In this document: piece by piece, positions 15,037-22,979 of the stretch | How the letters are laid out: the number at the start of each line of letters is the position of its first letter | Position numbering within the stretch: position 1 is the stretch's first letter | Assembly (NCBI GenBank): GCA_037147415.1 | Contig: JBAWVF010000035.1 | Span: forward strand, 1 to 27,903 | Reading direction: 5' to 3' | DNA length: 27,903 nucleotides | From: BOG-933 sp037147415 | GTDB taxonomy: Bacteria; Pseudomonadota; Alphaproteobacteria; Azospirillales; Azospirillaceae | Notes under the pieces: generated by a model | The model's database searches: none | What the model was told of the DNA's origin: nothing | Seen by the model: only the letters and a program-made list of their open reading frames with translations | Translations under genes and position numbers: made by a program

Positions 15037-16119
15037 ATGAGCGCTCCGGTTCCGCGCCCCGGTATTCTCGACATCGCCCCTTATATCGGCGGCGAGGCCA
15101 TGGCCGAGGGGGCAACCCGGCTAATTCGGCTGGCCTCGAACGAAGGCGCGCTCGGCCCCTCGCCGCGTGCGGTCGAGGCATATCGGGCGTTGGCGCCCGT
15201 GTTGCATCGCTATCCCGATGGCGCCAGCGAGGTACTGACCGAGGCGGTAGCCCGCAAATATGCGCTCGAGCCGAAGCAAATCGTCTGGGGCTCCGGCTCC
15301 GACGAACTGATCAGCCTGTTGACACGCGCTTATGCCGGACCGGGCGACGAGGTGCTGTATTCGGCGCACGGCTTCCTGATGTATCCGATTGCCGCGCGCA
15401 CGGTCGGCGCGACTCCGGTCACCGCGCCTGAAATCAACCTGACCGCCGATGTTGACGCGCTGTTAGCCGCAGTTACTGCGCGCACCAAGATGGTGTTCCT
15501 GGCCAATCCGAACAACCCGACCGGCAGCGTAATCAGTGCGGCGGAGGTGCGCCGGTTGCATGCCGGATTGCCGGAGCATGTCGTGCTGGTGCTCGACTCG
15601 GCCTATGCCGAATTCGTCAGTGACGCCGACTATAGCGCCGGCACCGAATTGGTGCGTGAATTCAACAATGTCGTGATGGCCCGCACTTTCTCGAAATTAT
15701 ATGCGCTGGCGGCGTTGCGTCTGGGATGGGCTTATTGCCCGCCCGCGATTGCCGAGGTGCTGCATCGGGTGCGCGGTCCGTTCAACGTCAATGCCGCGGC
15801 CCAAGCCGCCGGCCTGGCCGCTTTGGCCGATGAGGAATTCTGCGAGCGTGCCCGCCTTCACAATGAGCGCGAGCGCGCTCGTTTCAGCGATCGGTTGGGT
15901 GCGCTCGGGCTGAAGGCTTATCCGAGCGCCGGAAACTTCGTGCTGGTCGATTTTTCGCCGATGGGCGCGGCGGAAGCGGTACGACTTCACTTGAAGGCGC
16001 ATGGTATTCTGGTGCGTCAAATGGGGGCGTATAAGCTGCCGCACTGCCTGCGCATTACGATCGGTTTGTCCGAAGAGATGGACGAAGTGATAGCCGCGCT
16101 GATCGCCTATCGGCCGTAA
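15037..16119 (+). CDS. hisC: Histidinol-phosphate aminotransferase
   Basis: A 360-aa PLP-dependent class I/II aminotransferase of the HisC type, transferring an amino group between glutamate and imidazole-acetol phosphate in histidine synthesis. Key residues: ASNEG at 33-37 (usually ASNEN), RYPD at 58-61, NPNNPTG at 157-163, D187 contacting the pyridine nitrogen, the Schiff-base lysine K220 in TFSK, and R228 in LRLGWAY. The final LRITIGLSEEMDE is typical. Family members with this pattern can also act on phenylalanine or tyrosine precursors, so strict HisC specificity is likely but not proved. Upstream lies AGGA about 10 nt from the ATG. The TerB-like gene follows after 44 nt. Confidence 0.9.
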   Translation: MSAPVPRPGILDIAPYIGGEAMAEGATRLIRLASNEGALGPSPRAVEAYRALAPVLHRYPDGASEVLTEAVARKYALEPKQIVWGSGSDELISLLTRAYAGPGDEVLYSAHGFLMYPIAARTVGATPVTAPEINLTADVDALLAAVTARTKMVFLANPNNPTGSVISAAEVRRLHAGLPEHVVLVLDSAYAEFVSDADYSAGTELVREFNNVVMARTFSKLYALAALRLGWAYCPPAIAEVLHRVRGPFNVNAAAQAAGLAALADEEFCERARLHNERERARFSDRLGALGLKAYPSAGNFVLVDFSPMGAAEAVRLHLKAHGILVRQMGAYKLPHCLRITIGLSEEMDEVIAALIAYRP

Positions 16120-16120
16120 T

Positions 16121-16148
16121 CGGACACTATCGTAACCGGACACTATCG
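16121..16148. repeat. Direct repeat, 12 bp x2 (16-bp period)
   Basis: CGGACACTATCG occurs at 16121-16132 and again at 16137-16148, immediately after the hisC stop codon and just before the ribosome binding region of the TerB-like gene. Confidence 0.9.
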
Positions 16149-16163
16149 GGAGAATATAAGAAG

Positions 16164-16571
16164 ATGGTCGATCACCACAGTGCGCTTGTCTACACGATGG
16201 TTCTGATGTCGGCCAGTGACGGCAACATGAGTGACGAGAACCTCGGCACTCTCGAGGAAAACGTCCGCTTCCTGCCGATCTTCAAGGGCTTTGATACCAA
16301 TCGGCTGGTCGAGATGACCGAGGAATGCCTAGCCTTGCTGGCCGACCCGAACGGGCTCGACAAGGCGCTCGCGCTGATCAAGACCAAGCTGTCACCCCGG
16401 CTGCGCGAAACCGCCTATGCCGTCGCCTGCGATATCGTCGCCTCCAGCCGCACTTCCAGCCCCGAGGAGTTACGGTTGCTGGAAATGCTGCGTGACTCGC
16501 TTGAACTCGACAACCTCAGCGCCGCCGCGATCGAACGCGGCGCCAAGGCAAGGCATATGACGCTGGGATGA
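16164..16571 (+). CDS. TerB-like (tellurite-resistance-type) protein
   Basis: A 135-aa all-helical protein of the TerB superfamily. The N-terminal pattern is diagnostic: ALVYTMVLMSASDGNMSDENLGTL places the acidic metal-binding positions of the first helical hairpin (ASDGNMSDEE-type). A second half RETAYAVACDIVASSRTSSPEELRLLEMLRD repeats the theme. Stand-alone TerB proteins of this kind are common in Rhodospirillales and their role is unclear; metal sensing at the membrane is a family-level suggestion. There is no ter operon around it, so tellurite resistance should not be inferred. GGGAGA lies about 11 nt upstream of the ATG. Probably cotranscribed with hisC. Confidence 0.85.
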   Translation: MVDHHSALVYTMVLMSASDGNMSDENLGTLEENVRFLPIFKGFDTNRLVEMTEECLALLADPNGLDKALALIKTKLSPRLRETAYAVACDIVASSRTSSPEELRLLEMLRDSLELDNLSAAAIERGAKARHMTLG

Positions 16572-16592
16572 GGGGGTAAGCGGCCTCTCATC

Positions 16593-16634
16593 CCTTTATC
16601 GTTTGGCCTTTATCGTTTGGCCTTTATCGTTTGG
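16593..16634. repeat. Tandem repeat, 14 bp x3, at the 3' end of tex
   Basis: CCTTTATCGTTTGG is repeated exactly three times without gaps (16593-16606, 16607-16620, 16621-16634). The copy nearest tex contains its last codons and TAA stop; the other two lie in the convergent gap between tex and the TerB-like gene. Confidence 0.97.
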
Positions 16635-19113
16635 TCTTCGCCGCCTGAGCGCGGGCGAAGGCGTCGGCCAGGGCATTGCCGACATCGATCTGCGGCAACA
16701 CGATCTTGGCCGGAGCCGGTTTCGCGGACGCCGGCTTGCCCTTGCCCGCGGATGAACCGCCCTTGTTCTGCTCGGGCCGCCGATCGCCTTGATTTCGGTT
16801 GCCCTGATTGCGATCGCTCTGGTTGCGGTCGTTATTCCGTCCTCGATCACCGGGGCCTCGATCACCGGGGCCTCGATCACCGGGGCCGCGTTCATTAGGA
16901 CCGCGCTCGTCACGATTGCGCTGCTCGGCCGGTTTGGCGGCGGGGGCGGCGGGTTCCTCCATCCGCATGGTCAGGCCGACCCGTTTCCGGGCCAGATCGA
17001 CTTCCATCACCTTGACCCGCACGACATCGCCGGCCTTGACCACCGTGTGCGGGTCTTTGACGAAGCGGTCCGAGAGCTGTGAGATATGGACCAGCCCGTC
17101 CTGATGCACGCCGACATCGACGAAGGCGCCAAAGGCGGTAACATTGGTCACCACCCCTTCCAGCGTCATGCCGGGGCGCAAATCCTTCAGGGCTTCGATC
17201 CCGTCACGGAAGGTTGCGGTCTTGAATTCCGGGCGGGGATCGCGGCCGGGCTTTTCCAGCTCGGCCAGAATATCGACCACGGTCGGACGGCCGAAACGAT
17301 CATCGGTGAACTCGTCGGGATCGAGTCCGCGCAGGAATCCGCTGTCACCGATCACCGACTCGAGACTGCGTTTGCTGCGCTCCAGAATGCGTTCGACCAC
17401 CGGATAGGCTTCGGGATGAACCGAAGAGTAATCGAGCGGAGTGTCACCGTCGCGAATGCGCAGGAAACCGGCCGCCTGTTCGAAGGTCTTGGGGCCGAGT
17501 CGCGGCACTTCCAACAGCATGGTACGCGAGCGGAAAGCGCCGTTCTTGTCGCGGTGATCGACGATGTTGCGCGCGACCGTCTCCGACAGACCGGAGACTC
17601 GAGCCAACAGCGGAATCGAGGCGGTGTTGAGGTCGACGCCGACCGCGTTGACGCAGTCCTCGACCACGGCATCCAGCGCCTTGGCCAGCTTTTGCGCGCC
17701 GACATCGTGCTGATACTGGCCGACGCCGATTGATTTCGGCTCGATCTTGACCAGCTCGGCCAGCGGGTCTTGCAAGCGCCGTGCGATCGAAACCGCGCCG
17801 CGCAGGCTGACATCAAGCTGCGGGAACTCCAGCGCCGCGAATTCCGACGCCGAATAGACCGAGGCACCGGCCTCGCTGACCATGATCTTGGTCAGGCCCA
17901 GCGCGGGATGCTGCTTCATCAAATCGGCGGCGAGCTTGTCGGTTTCACGCGACGCGGTGCCATTGCCGATGCTGATCAATTCGGCCTTATGCCGGAACGC
18001 CAACGCGGCCAGCACCGCCAGCGAGCCGTCCCAATCATTACGTGGTGCGTGCGGATAAATCGTTGCGGTTTCCAGCATTTTGCCGGTGCGGTCGACCACG
18101 GCGACCTTGACCCCGGTGCGGATGCCGGGATCGAGCCCGATCACCGCCTTCGGTCCGGCCGGCGCCGCCAGCAGCAAATCATGGAGATTGCGGGCAAACA
18201 CCCGAATCGCCTCGTCTTCCGAGCGGTCACGCAACTCGCCCATCAAATCGGTTTCGAGATGCGGCCCGATTTTAAGCTTCCAGGTCCAGCGCACCACGTC
18301 GGCAAGCCATTTGTCGGCCGGGCGACCTTGATCGGAGATGCCGACTCGGCCGGCGATGATCGCCTCGCACGGGTGGGGCACCTGATCGGGCTCGGCCGCT
18401 TCCAGCCGGATATCGAGCACGCCCGCGGCCCGACCGCGAAACAGCGCCAGCGCGCGGTGTGACGGAACCTTCGACAATGCCTCGGAAAAATCGAAATAAT
18501 CCGAGAATTTGGCGCCTTCTTCCTTCTTTTCCGGAATCACCGCCGAAACTACCCGGCCCTGTTCGGCGACGTAGACGCGCAGGCGCCCGACCAGTTCGGC
18601 ATTTTCACCGAAGCGCTCGACCAGAATGTGACGGGCGCCTTCCAGCGCGGCTTTGACATCGGCCACACCCTTGTCGGCATCGACGAAGGCGGCGGCTTCC
18701 GAGTCGGGCACCCGCGACGGATCGCCCAACAGCAGATCGGCCAACGGCTCCAACCCGGCCTCGCGCGCAATCATCGCTTTGGTGCGGCGCTTGGGTCGAT
18801 AGGGCAGATAGAGATCCTCGAGCCGGACCTTGGTCTCGGCCCCGGCGACCTGAATCGCCAGATCGTCGGTCATCTTGCCCTGTTCCTGGATGCTCTGGAA
18901 GATCGCGGCGCGCCGCTCCTCCAGTTCGCGCAGGTAGATCAGGCGCTCGGCCAGGGTCCGGAGCTGGGTATCGTCCAGACCGCCGGTCGCCTCCTTGCGG
19001 TAGCGGGCGATGAAGGGCACGGTCGAGCCTTCATCCAGGAGGCCGACGGCGGCGGCAACCTTGGTTTCGGCGACGCCCAATTCGGTAGCGATGCGATGGC
19101 TGATGCTGATCAT
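16624..19113 (-). CDS. tex: Tex, transcription accessory protein with S1 domain
   Basis: An 829-aa member of the Tex/Spt6-related family of nucleic-acid-binding proteins. Seen in order: Tex N-terminal helical region (STVPFIARYRKEATGGLDD at about 30-50), a YqgF/RNase H-like fold (VIGLDPGIRTGVKVAVVD near 325), helix-hairpin-helix repeats (about 500-565) and one S1 RNA-binding domain (GMTLEGVVTNVTAFGAFVDVG, about 650-720). The last about 100 residues are a low-complexity Arg/Gly/Asn/Asp tail with GPGDR repeats, then Lys/Ala-rich sequence. Such a tail is extra relative to the roughly 770-aa core and probably adds nonspecific RNA binding. It is divergent from the ROK kinase gene across 183 bp. Its stop lies inside a 14-bp tandem repeat. 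Confidence 0.97.
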   Translation of the reverse strand: MISISHRIATELGVAETKVAAAVGLLDEGSTVPFIARYRKEATGGLDDTQLRTLAERLIYLRELEERRAAIFQSIQEQGKMTDDLAIQVAGAETKVRLEDLYLPYRPKRRTKAMIAREAGLEPLADLLLGDPSRVPDSEAAAFVDADKGVADVKAALEGARHILVERFGENAELVGRLRVYVAEQGRVVSAVIPEKKEEGAKFSDYFDFSEALSKVPSHRALALFRGRAAGVLDIRLEAAEPDQVPHPCEAIIAGRVGISDQGRPADKWLADVVRWTWKLKIGPHLETDLMGELRDRSEDEAIRVFARNLHDLLLAAPAGPKAVIGLDPGIRTGVKVAVVDRTGKMLETATIYPHAPRNDWDGSLAVLAALAFRHKAELISIGNGTASRETDKLAADLMKQHPALGLTKIMVSEAGASVYSASEFAALEFPQLDVSLRGAVSIARRLQDPLAELVKIEPKSIGVGQYQHDVGAQKLAKALDAVVEDCVNAVGVDLNTASIPLLARVSGLSETVARNIVDHRDKNGAFRSRTMLLEVPRLGPKTFEQAAGFLRIRDGDTPLDYSSVHPEAYPVVERILERSKRSLESVIGDSGFLRGLDPDEFTDDRFGRPTVVDILAELEKPGRDPRPEFKTATFRDGIEALKDLRPGMTLEGVVTNVTAFGAFVDVGVHQDGLVHISQLSDRFVKDPHTVVKAGDVVRVKVMEVDLARKRVGLTMRMEEPAAPAAKPAEQRNRDERGPNERGPGDRGPGDRGPGDRGRNNDRNQSDRNQGNRNQGDRRPEQNKGGSSAGKGKPASAKPAPAKIVLPQIDVGNALADAFARAQAAKTKR
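16841..16885. repeat. Tandem repeat, 15 bp x3, inside tex
   Basis: CCTCGATCACCGGGG is repeated exactly three times (16841-16855, 16856-16870, 16871-16885). On the coding strand it encodes the GPGDR-type pentapeptide repeats of the Tex tail. Confidence 0.97.
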
Positions 19114-19296
19114 GTCTTTCGGCCCGTCGGCCGCTCCGGTTTCGAACCCTCTCTCCTATACTCCCGACCGCCGTCGCGGCCAACCCTGTCTTTCCGAGTT
19201 CGAACTTTCCATCTCCAAGAAAAAAACCGTGCCAAACGCCCCGATGATCGGTCATCCATTGTCCGCAGGTTTATGATGGCAAGGCGGGGAAGGCGA
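19114..19296. promoter_or_regulatory. Divergent region between tex and the ROK kinase gene
   Basis: 183 bp between two divergent starts should contain both promoters. I do not see a confident -35/-10 pair or operator. In-frame ATG codons at 19273 and 19276 could extend the kinase by seven or eight basic residues. Confidence 0.4.
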
Positions 19297-20244
19297 ATGT
19301 TGATCGGCATTGATCTCGGAGGCACTAAGGTCTCGGCGCTGGTCCTGGATGAGCGGGGAGGCGAGCGGGCACGCCTGCGCCGCCCGACTCCGACCGGCTA
19401 TGCCGAGACGCTGGACGTGCTGGCAGAGTTGGTCGCCGAACTGGAAGCGCTTGCGGGCGCCCGTAACCTGCCGGTCGGGCTGGGCTTGCCGGGACTGGTC
19501 GATCCGGTGGCCGGCACGGTCCGGGCGGTCAATCTGCCTTGGCTGGCCGGGCATGCCTTCGGCTCCGACCTCGGGGCTCGGCTCGGTCGCCCGGTGCCGA
19601 TGGCCAACGATGCCAACTGTTTTACGCTGTCCGAAGCGATCGACGGCGCCGCCGAAGGGGCCGCTGTCGTGTTCGGTGCCATACTCGGAACCGGGGTCGG
19701 TGGCGGCATCGTGGTTAATGGCCGGTGCCTGAATGGGGCGCACGGTATTGCCGGCGAGTGGGGCCACACCCCGCTTCCTTGGCGCAAGGAGGCCGATGGC
19801 GCCCCCATTCTTTGCGGCTGCGGTCGAATAGGTTGCATCGAAACTATAATAAGTGGGCGCGGGCTATGTAATCTTTATGACCAAAACAACGAAACTATGG
19901 ATACTTCGGTTGCAATTGCACAAAAAGCCGCTCTTGGAGACACGGCGGCAATTTATGCTCTGAACTTATACTTTAGTGCGCTTGCCAGGGCGCTGGCTTT
20001 TGTTATTAATTTCCTCGATCCGGACGTGATCGTGTTGGGTGGTGGGGTATCGGAATTGCCAGGCATTTTAAATAATGTTTCGGCTTTGTGGGGCGAGATG
20101 GCCTTGATCGGTCAACCACGAACCCGGTTGGTCAAAGCCCGCTTCGGCGCCGACAGCGGCGTTCGGGGCGCGGCTCGGCTTGCCGTGCAGGAACAAAGCA
20201 CCTGGAATGCAGCGTCAGGGATAAAGTCGGGGCTAAAAACATAA
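19297..20244 (+). CDS. ROK-family sugar kinase (fructokinase-like)
   Basis: A 315-aa ATP-dependent sugar kinase. It opens with the phosphate-binding loop IGIDLGGTK, has the catalytic-base context MANDANCFTLSE and a glycine-rich GTGVGGGIVVNG loop. It carries the ROK zinc site: GEWGHTPL followed by CGCGRIGCIET. The substrate is probably a hexose such as fructose, mannose or N-acetylglucosamine; sequence alone does not decide, so no symbol is given. I chose 19297 because GGGGAAGG lies about 8 nt upstream and the sequence then starts on the first strand. Roughly 19830-20075 (after the zinc site) is strikingly AT-richer than the rest, with codons such as ATA, AAT and TTA. Confidence 0.88.
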   Translation: MLIGIDLGGTKVSALVLDERGGERARLRRPTPTGYAETLDVLAELVAELEALAGARNLPVGLGLPGLVDPVAGTVRAVNLPWLAGHAFGSDLGARLGRPVPMANDANCFTLSEAIDGAAEGAAVVFGAILGTGVGGGIVVNGRCLNGAHGIAGEWGHTPLPWRKEADGAPILCGCGRIGCIETIISGRGLCNLYDQNNETMDTSVAIAQKAALGDTAAIYALNLYFSALARALAFVINFLDPDVIVLGGGVSELPGILNNVSALWGEMALIGQPRTRLVKARFGADSGVRGAARLAVQEQSTWNAASGIKSGLKT

Positions 20245-20257
20245 GGGAAGAGCTAAT

Positions 20258-20644
20258 ATGACGGGAACAGTGCGAATGCCGCGGCGCCGGCTTAAGCCGT
20301 CCAGAACCGCTACCACCGGTTTTTTCAACGCGGCTAAAAATGGCGGTGCCTTTGGCGGAGCCGCCGGGTACGTCGCGCTTCAGGCGGACGGAACCCGGAT
20401 GCCCGAGGGCCAAATGGGCCGGGTCAGCGGCCAGCTTCAGGACGCGGCCGTTGAGCTGGAAGCGTTACTGTTCGAGGCGCCGGGCCTGCCTCAGAATTGT
20501 CGGAACGAGGTTCACGAGTCGCTCGGTCTGGTGATGGAAGCCTTGCAGATGCTTGGACGGGCGCGGCGCTCTCTGGAACGGACCTCCTCCGGTCCCGCGA
20601 TCGACCCCCGGCTGACCTCCCTGGTACCGATGCTGCGTGCTTGA
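20258..20644 (+). CDS. Hypothetical protein, 128 aa
   Basis: Not recognised. GGGAAGAG lies about 8 nt upstream of the ATG, and the gene starts 13 nt after the kinase stop, so it is probably cotranscribed with the kinase. The first 20 residues are basic (MPRRRLKPSR), followed by a Gly/Ala-rich stretch. Residues about 48-110 form two predicted helices, the second around HESLGLVMEALQMLGRARRSLERT, separated by a Pro-Gly turn near EAPGLPQNC. No signal peptide. A small helical cytoplasmic protein is all that can be said. Confidence 0.7.
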   Translation: MTGTVRMPRRRLKPSRTATTGFFNAAKNGGAFGGAAGYVALQADGTRMPEGQMGRVSGQLQDAAVELEALLFEAPGLPQNCRNEVHESLGLVMEALQMLGRARRSLERTSSGPAIDPRLTSLVPMLRA

Positions 20645-20692
20645 GCCTTCGTTGTCGGGCAGGGTGTCGAGCCTATGTCGCCGTGATAGCCG

Positions 20693-21226
20693 ATGATCAT
20701 CCCGGATGTTTTGTGCGAGGGCTTGGCGCTGGTGCTGTGTGGAACCGCGCCGAGCCGGGTCTCGAAGGAAAAGCAGGCTTATTACGCCCATCCCGGCAAT
20801 ATCTTTTGGAAAACGCTATTCGATGTCGGACTGACTCCGCACCGAGTGGCGCCCGCAAACTATATCGAGGTGTTGAAATTCGGTATCGGCCTGACCGATT
20901 TGAATAAAACCGAGTGGGGCGCCGATTCGGAACTTAGCAAGGCCGGCTTCGATGTCGCGTCCTTCACCGATAAAATGCGCCGCTATCGGCCGGGTGTGAT
21001 CGCCTTCGACAGTAAATTCGCCGCCCGCACCTATTTCGGTCGGGCAACGATCGGTTATGGCCGCCAAGACGAGACGCTGGCCGGCATTCCGCTGTTCGTG
21101 GTGCCTTCAACTTCGGGGCGGGCGCGATCCTTTTTCGAACTCGCCCCGTGGCAGGCCCTCGCCCGCCACCTGACGCAGCCGGCCCTTACGCAGCCTGCTC
21201 TTACGCAGCCTGCTCTTACGCGATAG
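20693..21226 (+). CDS. Mismatch-specific uracil/thymine DNA glycosylase, Mug/TDG-like
   Basis: A 177-aa protein of the uracil-DNA glycosylase superfamily nearest to Mug, which removes U or T from G mismatches. Seen: first motif LVLCGTAPSRVS (Mug has GINPG), the conserved AYYAHPGNIFWKTLFDVGLTP block, GIGLTDL and the second motif VVPSTSGRAR (Mug has NPSGLNR-type). The Asn of Mug motif 1 is absent, as in a GTA-type branch of the family, so base preference may differ from E. coli Mug. The C-terminus carries a peptide repeat LTQPA x3 produced by a 15-bp DNA tandem repeat. The stop overlaps the convergent purN stop by 11 nt. The ATG has no strong ribosome binding site. Confidence 0.85.
   Translation: MIIPDVLCEGLALVLCGTAPSRVSKEKQAYYAHPGNIFWKTLFDVGLTPHRVAPANYIEVLKFGIGLTDLNKTEWGADSELSKAGFDVASFTDKMRRYRPGVIAFDSKFAARTYFGRATIGYGRQDETLAGIPLFVVPSTSGRARSFFELAPWQALARHLTQPALTQPALTQPALTR
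21170..21223. repeat. Tandem repeat, 15 bp x3, at the end of the glycosylase gene
   Basis: CTTACGCAGCCTGCT occurs at 21185-21199 and 21200-21214, preceded by a diverged copy at 21170-21184 and followed by a partial copy. It encodes the LTQPA tail of the glycosylase and runs up to the overlapping purN stop. Confidence 0.95.
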
Positions 21227-21869
21227 GGTTAAACATCGCGTCTTCGTCGGGGGGAACGGCGTCCGCGATTTCAACCACCTCGTTGCGGACCCTGATCCGG
21301 CCCTCGCCGATCAGACGGACGGCCAGCGGATAGCAACGGTGCTCGGCGGCCAGCACCCGCGCCGCCAACAGATCGGCGGTATCGCCGGCAATCACCGGGA
21401 CCGCGGCCTGCACGATGATCGGCCCGTCATCCATTTCGGGACGAACATAGTGAACGGTGCAGCCGGTAAAGCGGACCCCGGCCTCGAGTGCTTGATTATG
21501 CGTATCCAGCCCCTTGAACGCCGGTAACAGGGAGGGATGAATGTTGATCAACCGGTCCCGCCAACGCTCGACAAACCACGGTGTCAGGATTCGCATGAAT
21601 CCGGCAAGGCAAACCAGATCGATGCGTGCCCCGCGCAAGGTGGCGTCGATCGAAGCCTCGAAGCCCTGCTTGGCGTTGAAAGAGCGATGATTGATGATTT
21701 CCGTGCGAATCCCGGCGTCTTTGGCCCGCATCAGCCCGCCGGCATCGCCTTGATTGGCAATAACCAGCGCGATTTCGGCCGGAAAGGAATCATCGTCGCT
21801 GGCATCGATCAGCGCCTGTAAATTACTGCCCCGTCCGGATATCAGGACGGCCACCCTCAGACGTGCCAT
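21216..21869 (-). CDS. purN: Phosphoribosylglycinamide formyltransferase (GAR transformylase)
   Basis: A 217-aa enzyme transferring a formyl group from 10-formyltetrahydrofolate to GAR in purine synthesis. The GRGSN phosphate-binding loop is at 12-16. The catalytic triad is N109 and H111 in INIHPSLLPAFKG, and D147 in MDDGPI. I chose the ATG at 21869 because it begins the family N-terminus MARLRVAVLISG and has GGAGGAAAC just upstream. The longer frame reads purM sequence in another phase. It overlaps the purM 3' end by 13 nt, so the two are coupled; PurM makes AIR two steps after PurN. Its stop overlaps the convergent glycosylase gene. Confidence 0.97.
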   Translation of the reverse strand: MARLRVAVLISGRGSNLQALIDASDDDSFPAEIALVIANQGDAGGLMRAKDAGIRTEIINHRSFNAKQGFEASIDATLRGARIDLVCLAGFMRILTPWFVERWRDRLINIHPSLLPAFKGLDTHNQALEAGVRFTGCTVHYVRPEMDDGPIIVQAAVPVIAGDTADLLAARVLAAEHRCYPLAVRLIGEGRIRVRNEVVEIADAVPPDEDAMFNPIA

Positions 21870-22975
21870 GTTTCCTCCAGCCCGCTGATGACCACGCGCG
21901 GCTGCCCTGGGGCAACCGGACCGACGCGGCCGATCGTGAATACGGTTTCTCCGGCGGCGGTCAGCGTTGCCGCCAGAGCCTCCACCCGGTCGGGCGCGGC
22001 GACAACCACCATCCCGATTCCGCAATTGAACGTGCGCGCCATTTCGATCGGTGCGACTCCGCCTTGGCGCGCGAGCCAGCGAAACACCCCCGGCAGGCTC
22101 CAAGACGCGGCGTCCAGCAGCACGCCCGTGCCTTCGGGCAGTACGCGCGGAATATTCTCCAGCAGCCCGCCGCCGGTGATGTGCGCCAGCGCCTTAATCG
22201 CACCCGCGCGAATCGAAGGCAACAGGCTCTTCACATAAATGCGGGTCGGGGTCAGCAGTGCGCCCGCCAGGTCTTGACCGGAAACCAGGTCTTGACCGGA
22301 AACCGGGTCTTGACCGGGAGCGAACGGGGCCGGAGCATCCCAGGCTAGGCCGCTGCGCTCGACAATGCGGCGCACCAACGAATAACCGTTGGAATGCACG
22401 CCGGTCGAAGCCAGCCCGAGCACGACGTCTCCGACACTGACGGTATCGCCGGTCAGGACGCGGCTGCGCTCGACCGCTCCGACCGCAAAGCCGGCAAGGT
22501 CGTAATCGTCGCCGCTATACATGCCGGGCAGCTCGGCGGTCTCGCCGCCGACCAGCGCACAGCCGGCTTGACGGCACCCTTCGGCGATGCCGGCGACCAC
22601 GGCCCGCGCCGCCGCGATCTCAAGCTTTCCGGTCGCGTAGTAATCGAGGAACAGCAGCGGCTCGGCGCCCTGAACGATCAGGTCGTTGACGCACATCGCC
22701 ACCAGATCGATGCCCACCGTGTCATGACGGCCGGTGGCGATTGCGATCTTCAGCTTGGTGCCGACCCCGTCGGTTGCAGCCACCAGGAGCGGGTCCGTGA
22801 ATCCGGCCGCGCGCAAATCGAACAGCGCGCCGAATCCGCCGAGACCGGCATCGGAGCCCGGCCGCGCCGTTGAGCGCGCCAGCGGCTTGATCGCGTCGAC
22901 CAGGGCATTACCGGCGTCGATATCGACACCGGCGTCCCGATAGGCCGACGAAGGGGAAATGGAGTTGGTGCCGAT
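21857..22975 (-). CDS. purM: Phosphoribosylformylglycinamidine cyclo-ligase (AIR synthetase), probable ATC start
   Basis: About 372 aa from the proposed ATC codon at 22975. The enzyme closes the imidazole ring of AIR using ATP. Seen: AYRDAGVDIDAGNALV near the N-terminus, GGFGALF, DGVGTK at 69-74, GIDLVAMCVNDL, and GGETAELPGMY at 143-153. No ATG, GTG or TTG lies in frame between the upstream TAA (22997-22999) and the conserved N-terminus; the first such codon is a TTG at 22816 inside the domain. ATC at 22973-22975 has GAGGA 4 nt upstream; ATT at 22960 is a poorer alternative. An 18-bp tandem repeat inserts GQDLVS repeats at about 220-237. Coupled to purN. Confidence 0.93.
   Translation of the reverse strand: MGTNSISPSSAYRDAGVDIDAGNALVDAIKPLARSTARPGSDAGLGGFGALFDLRAAGFTDPLLVAATDGVGTKLKIAIATGRHDTVGIDLVAMCVNDLIVQGAEPLLFLDYYATGKLEIAAARAVVAGIAEGCRQAGCALVGGETAELPGMYSGDDYDLAGFAVGAVERSRVLTGDTVSVGDVVLGLASTGVHSNGYSLVRRIVERSGLAWDAPAPFAPGQDPVSGQDLVSGQDLAGALLTPTRIYVKSLLPSIRAGAIKALAHITGGGLLENIPRVLPEGTGVLLDAASWSLPGVFRWLARQGGVAPIEMARTFNCGIGMVVVAAPDRVEALAATLTAAGETVFTIGRVGPVAPGQPRVVISGLEETWHV
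22268..22317. repeat. Tandem repeat, 18 bp x3, inside purM
   Basis: The sequence GGTCTTGACCGGAAACCA recurs with an 18-bp period starting at about 22270, 22288 and 22306 (the last partly diverged). It is in frame and encodes GQDPVS-GQDLVS-GQDLAG in PurM, in a loop before the conserved TPTRIYVKS segment. Confidence 0.95.
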
Positions 22976-22979
22976 GGTA

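Noticed and set aside
16164..16571. Tellurite resistance operon
   Set aside because: Only a TerB-like domain is present, with no terA, terC, terD or terE neighbours; stand-alone TerB proteins are common and need not confer resistance.
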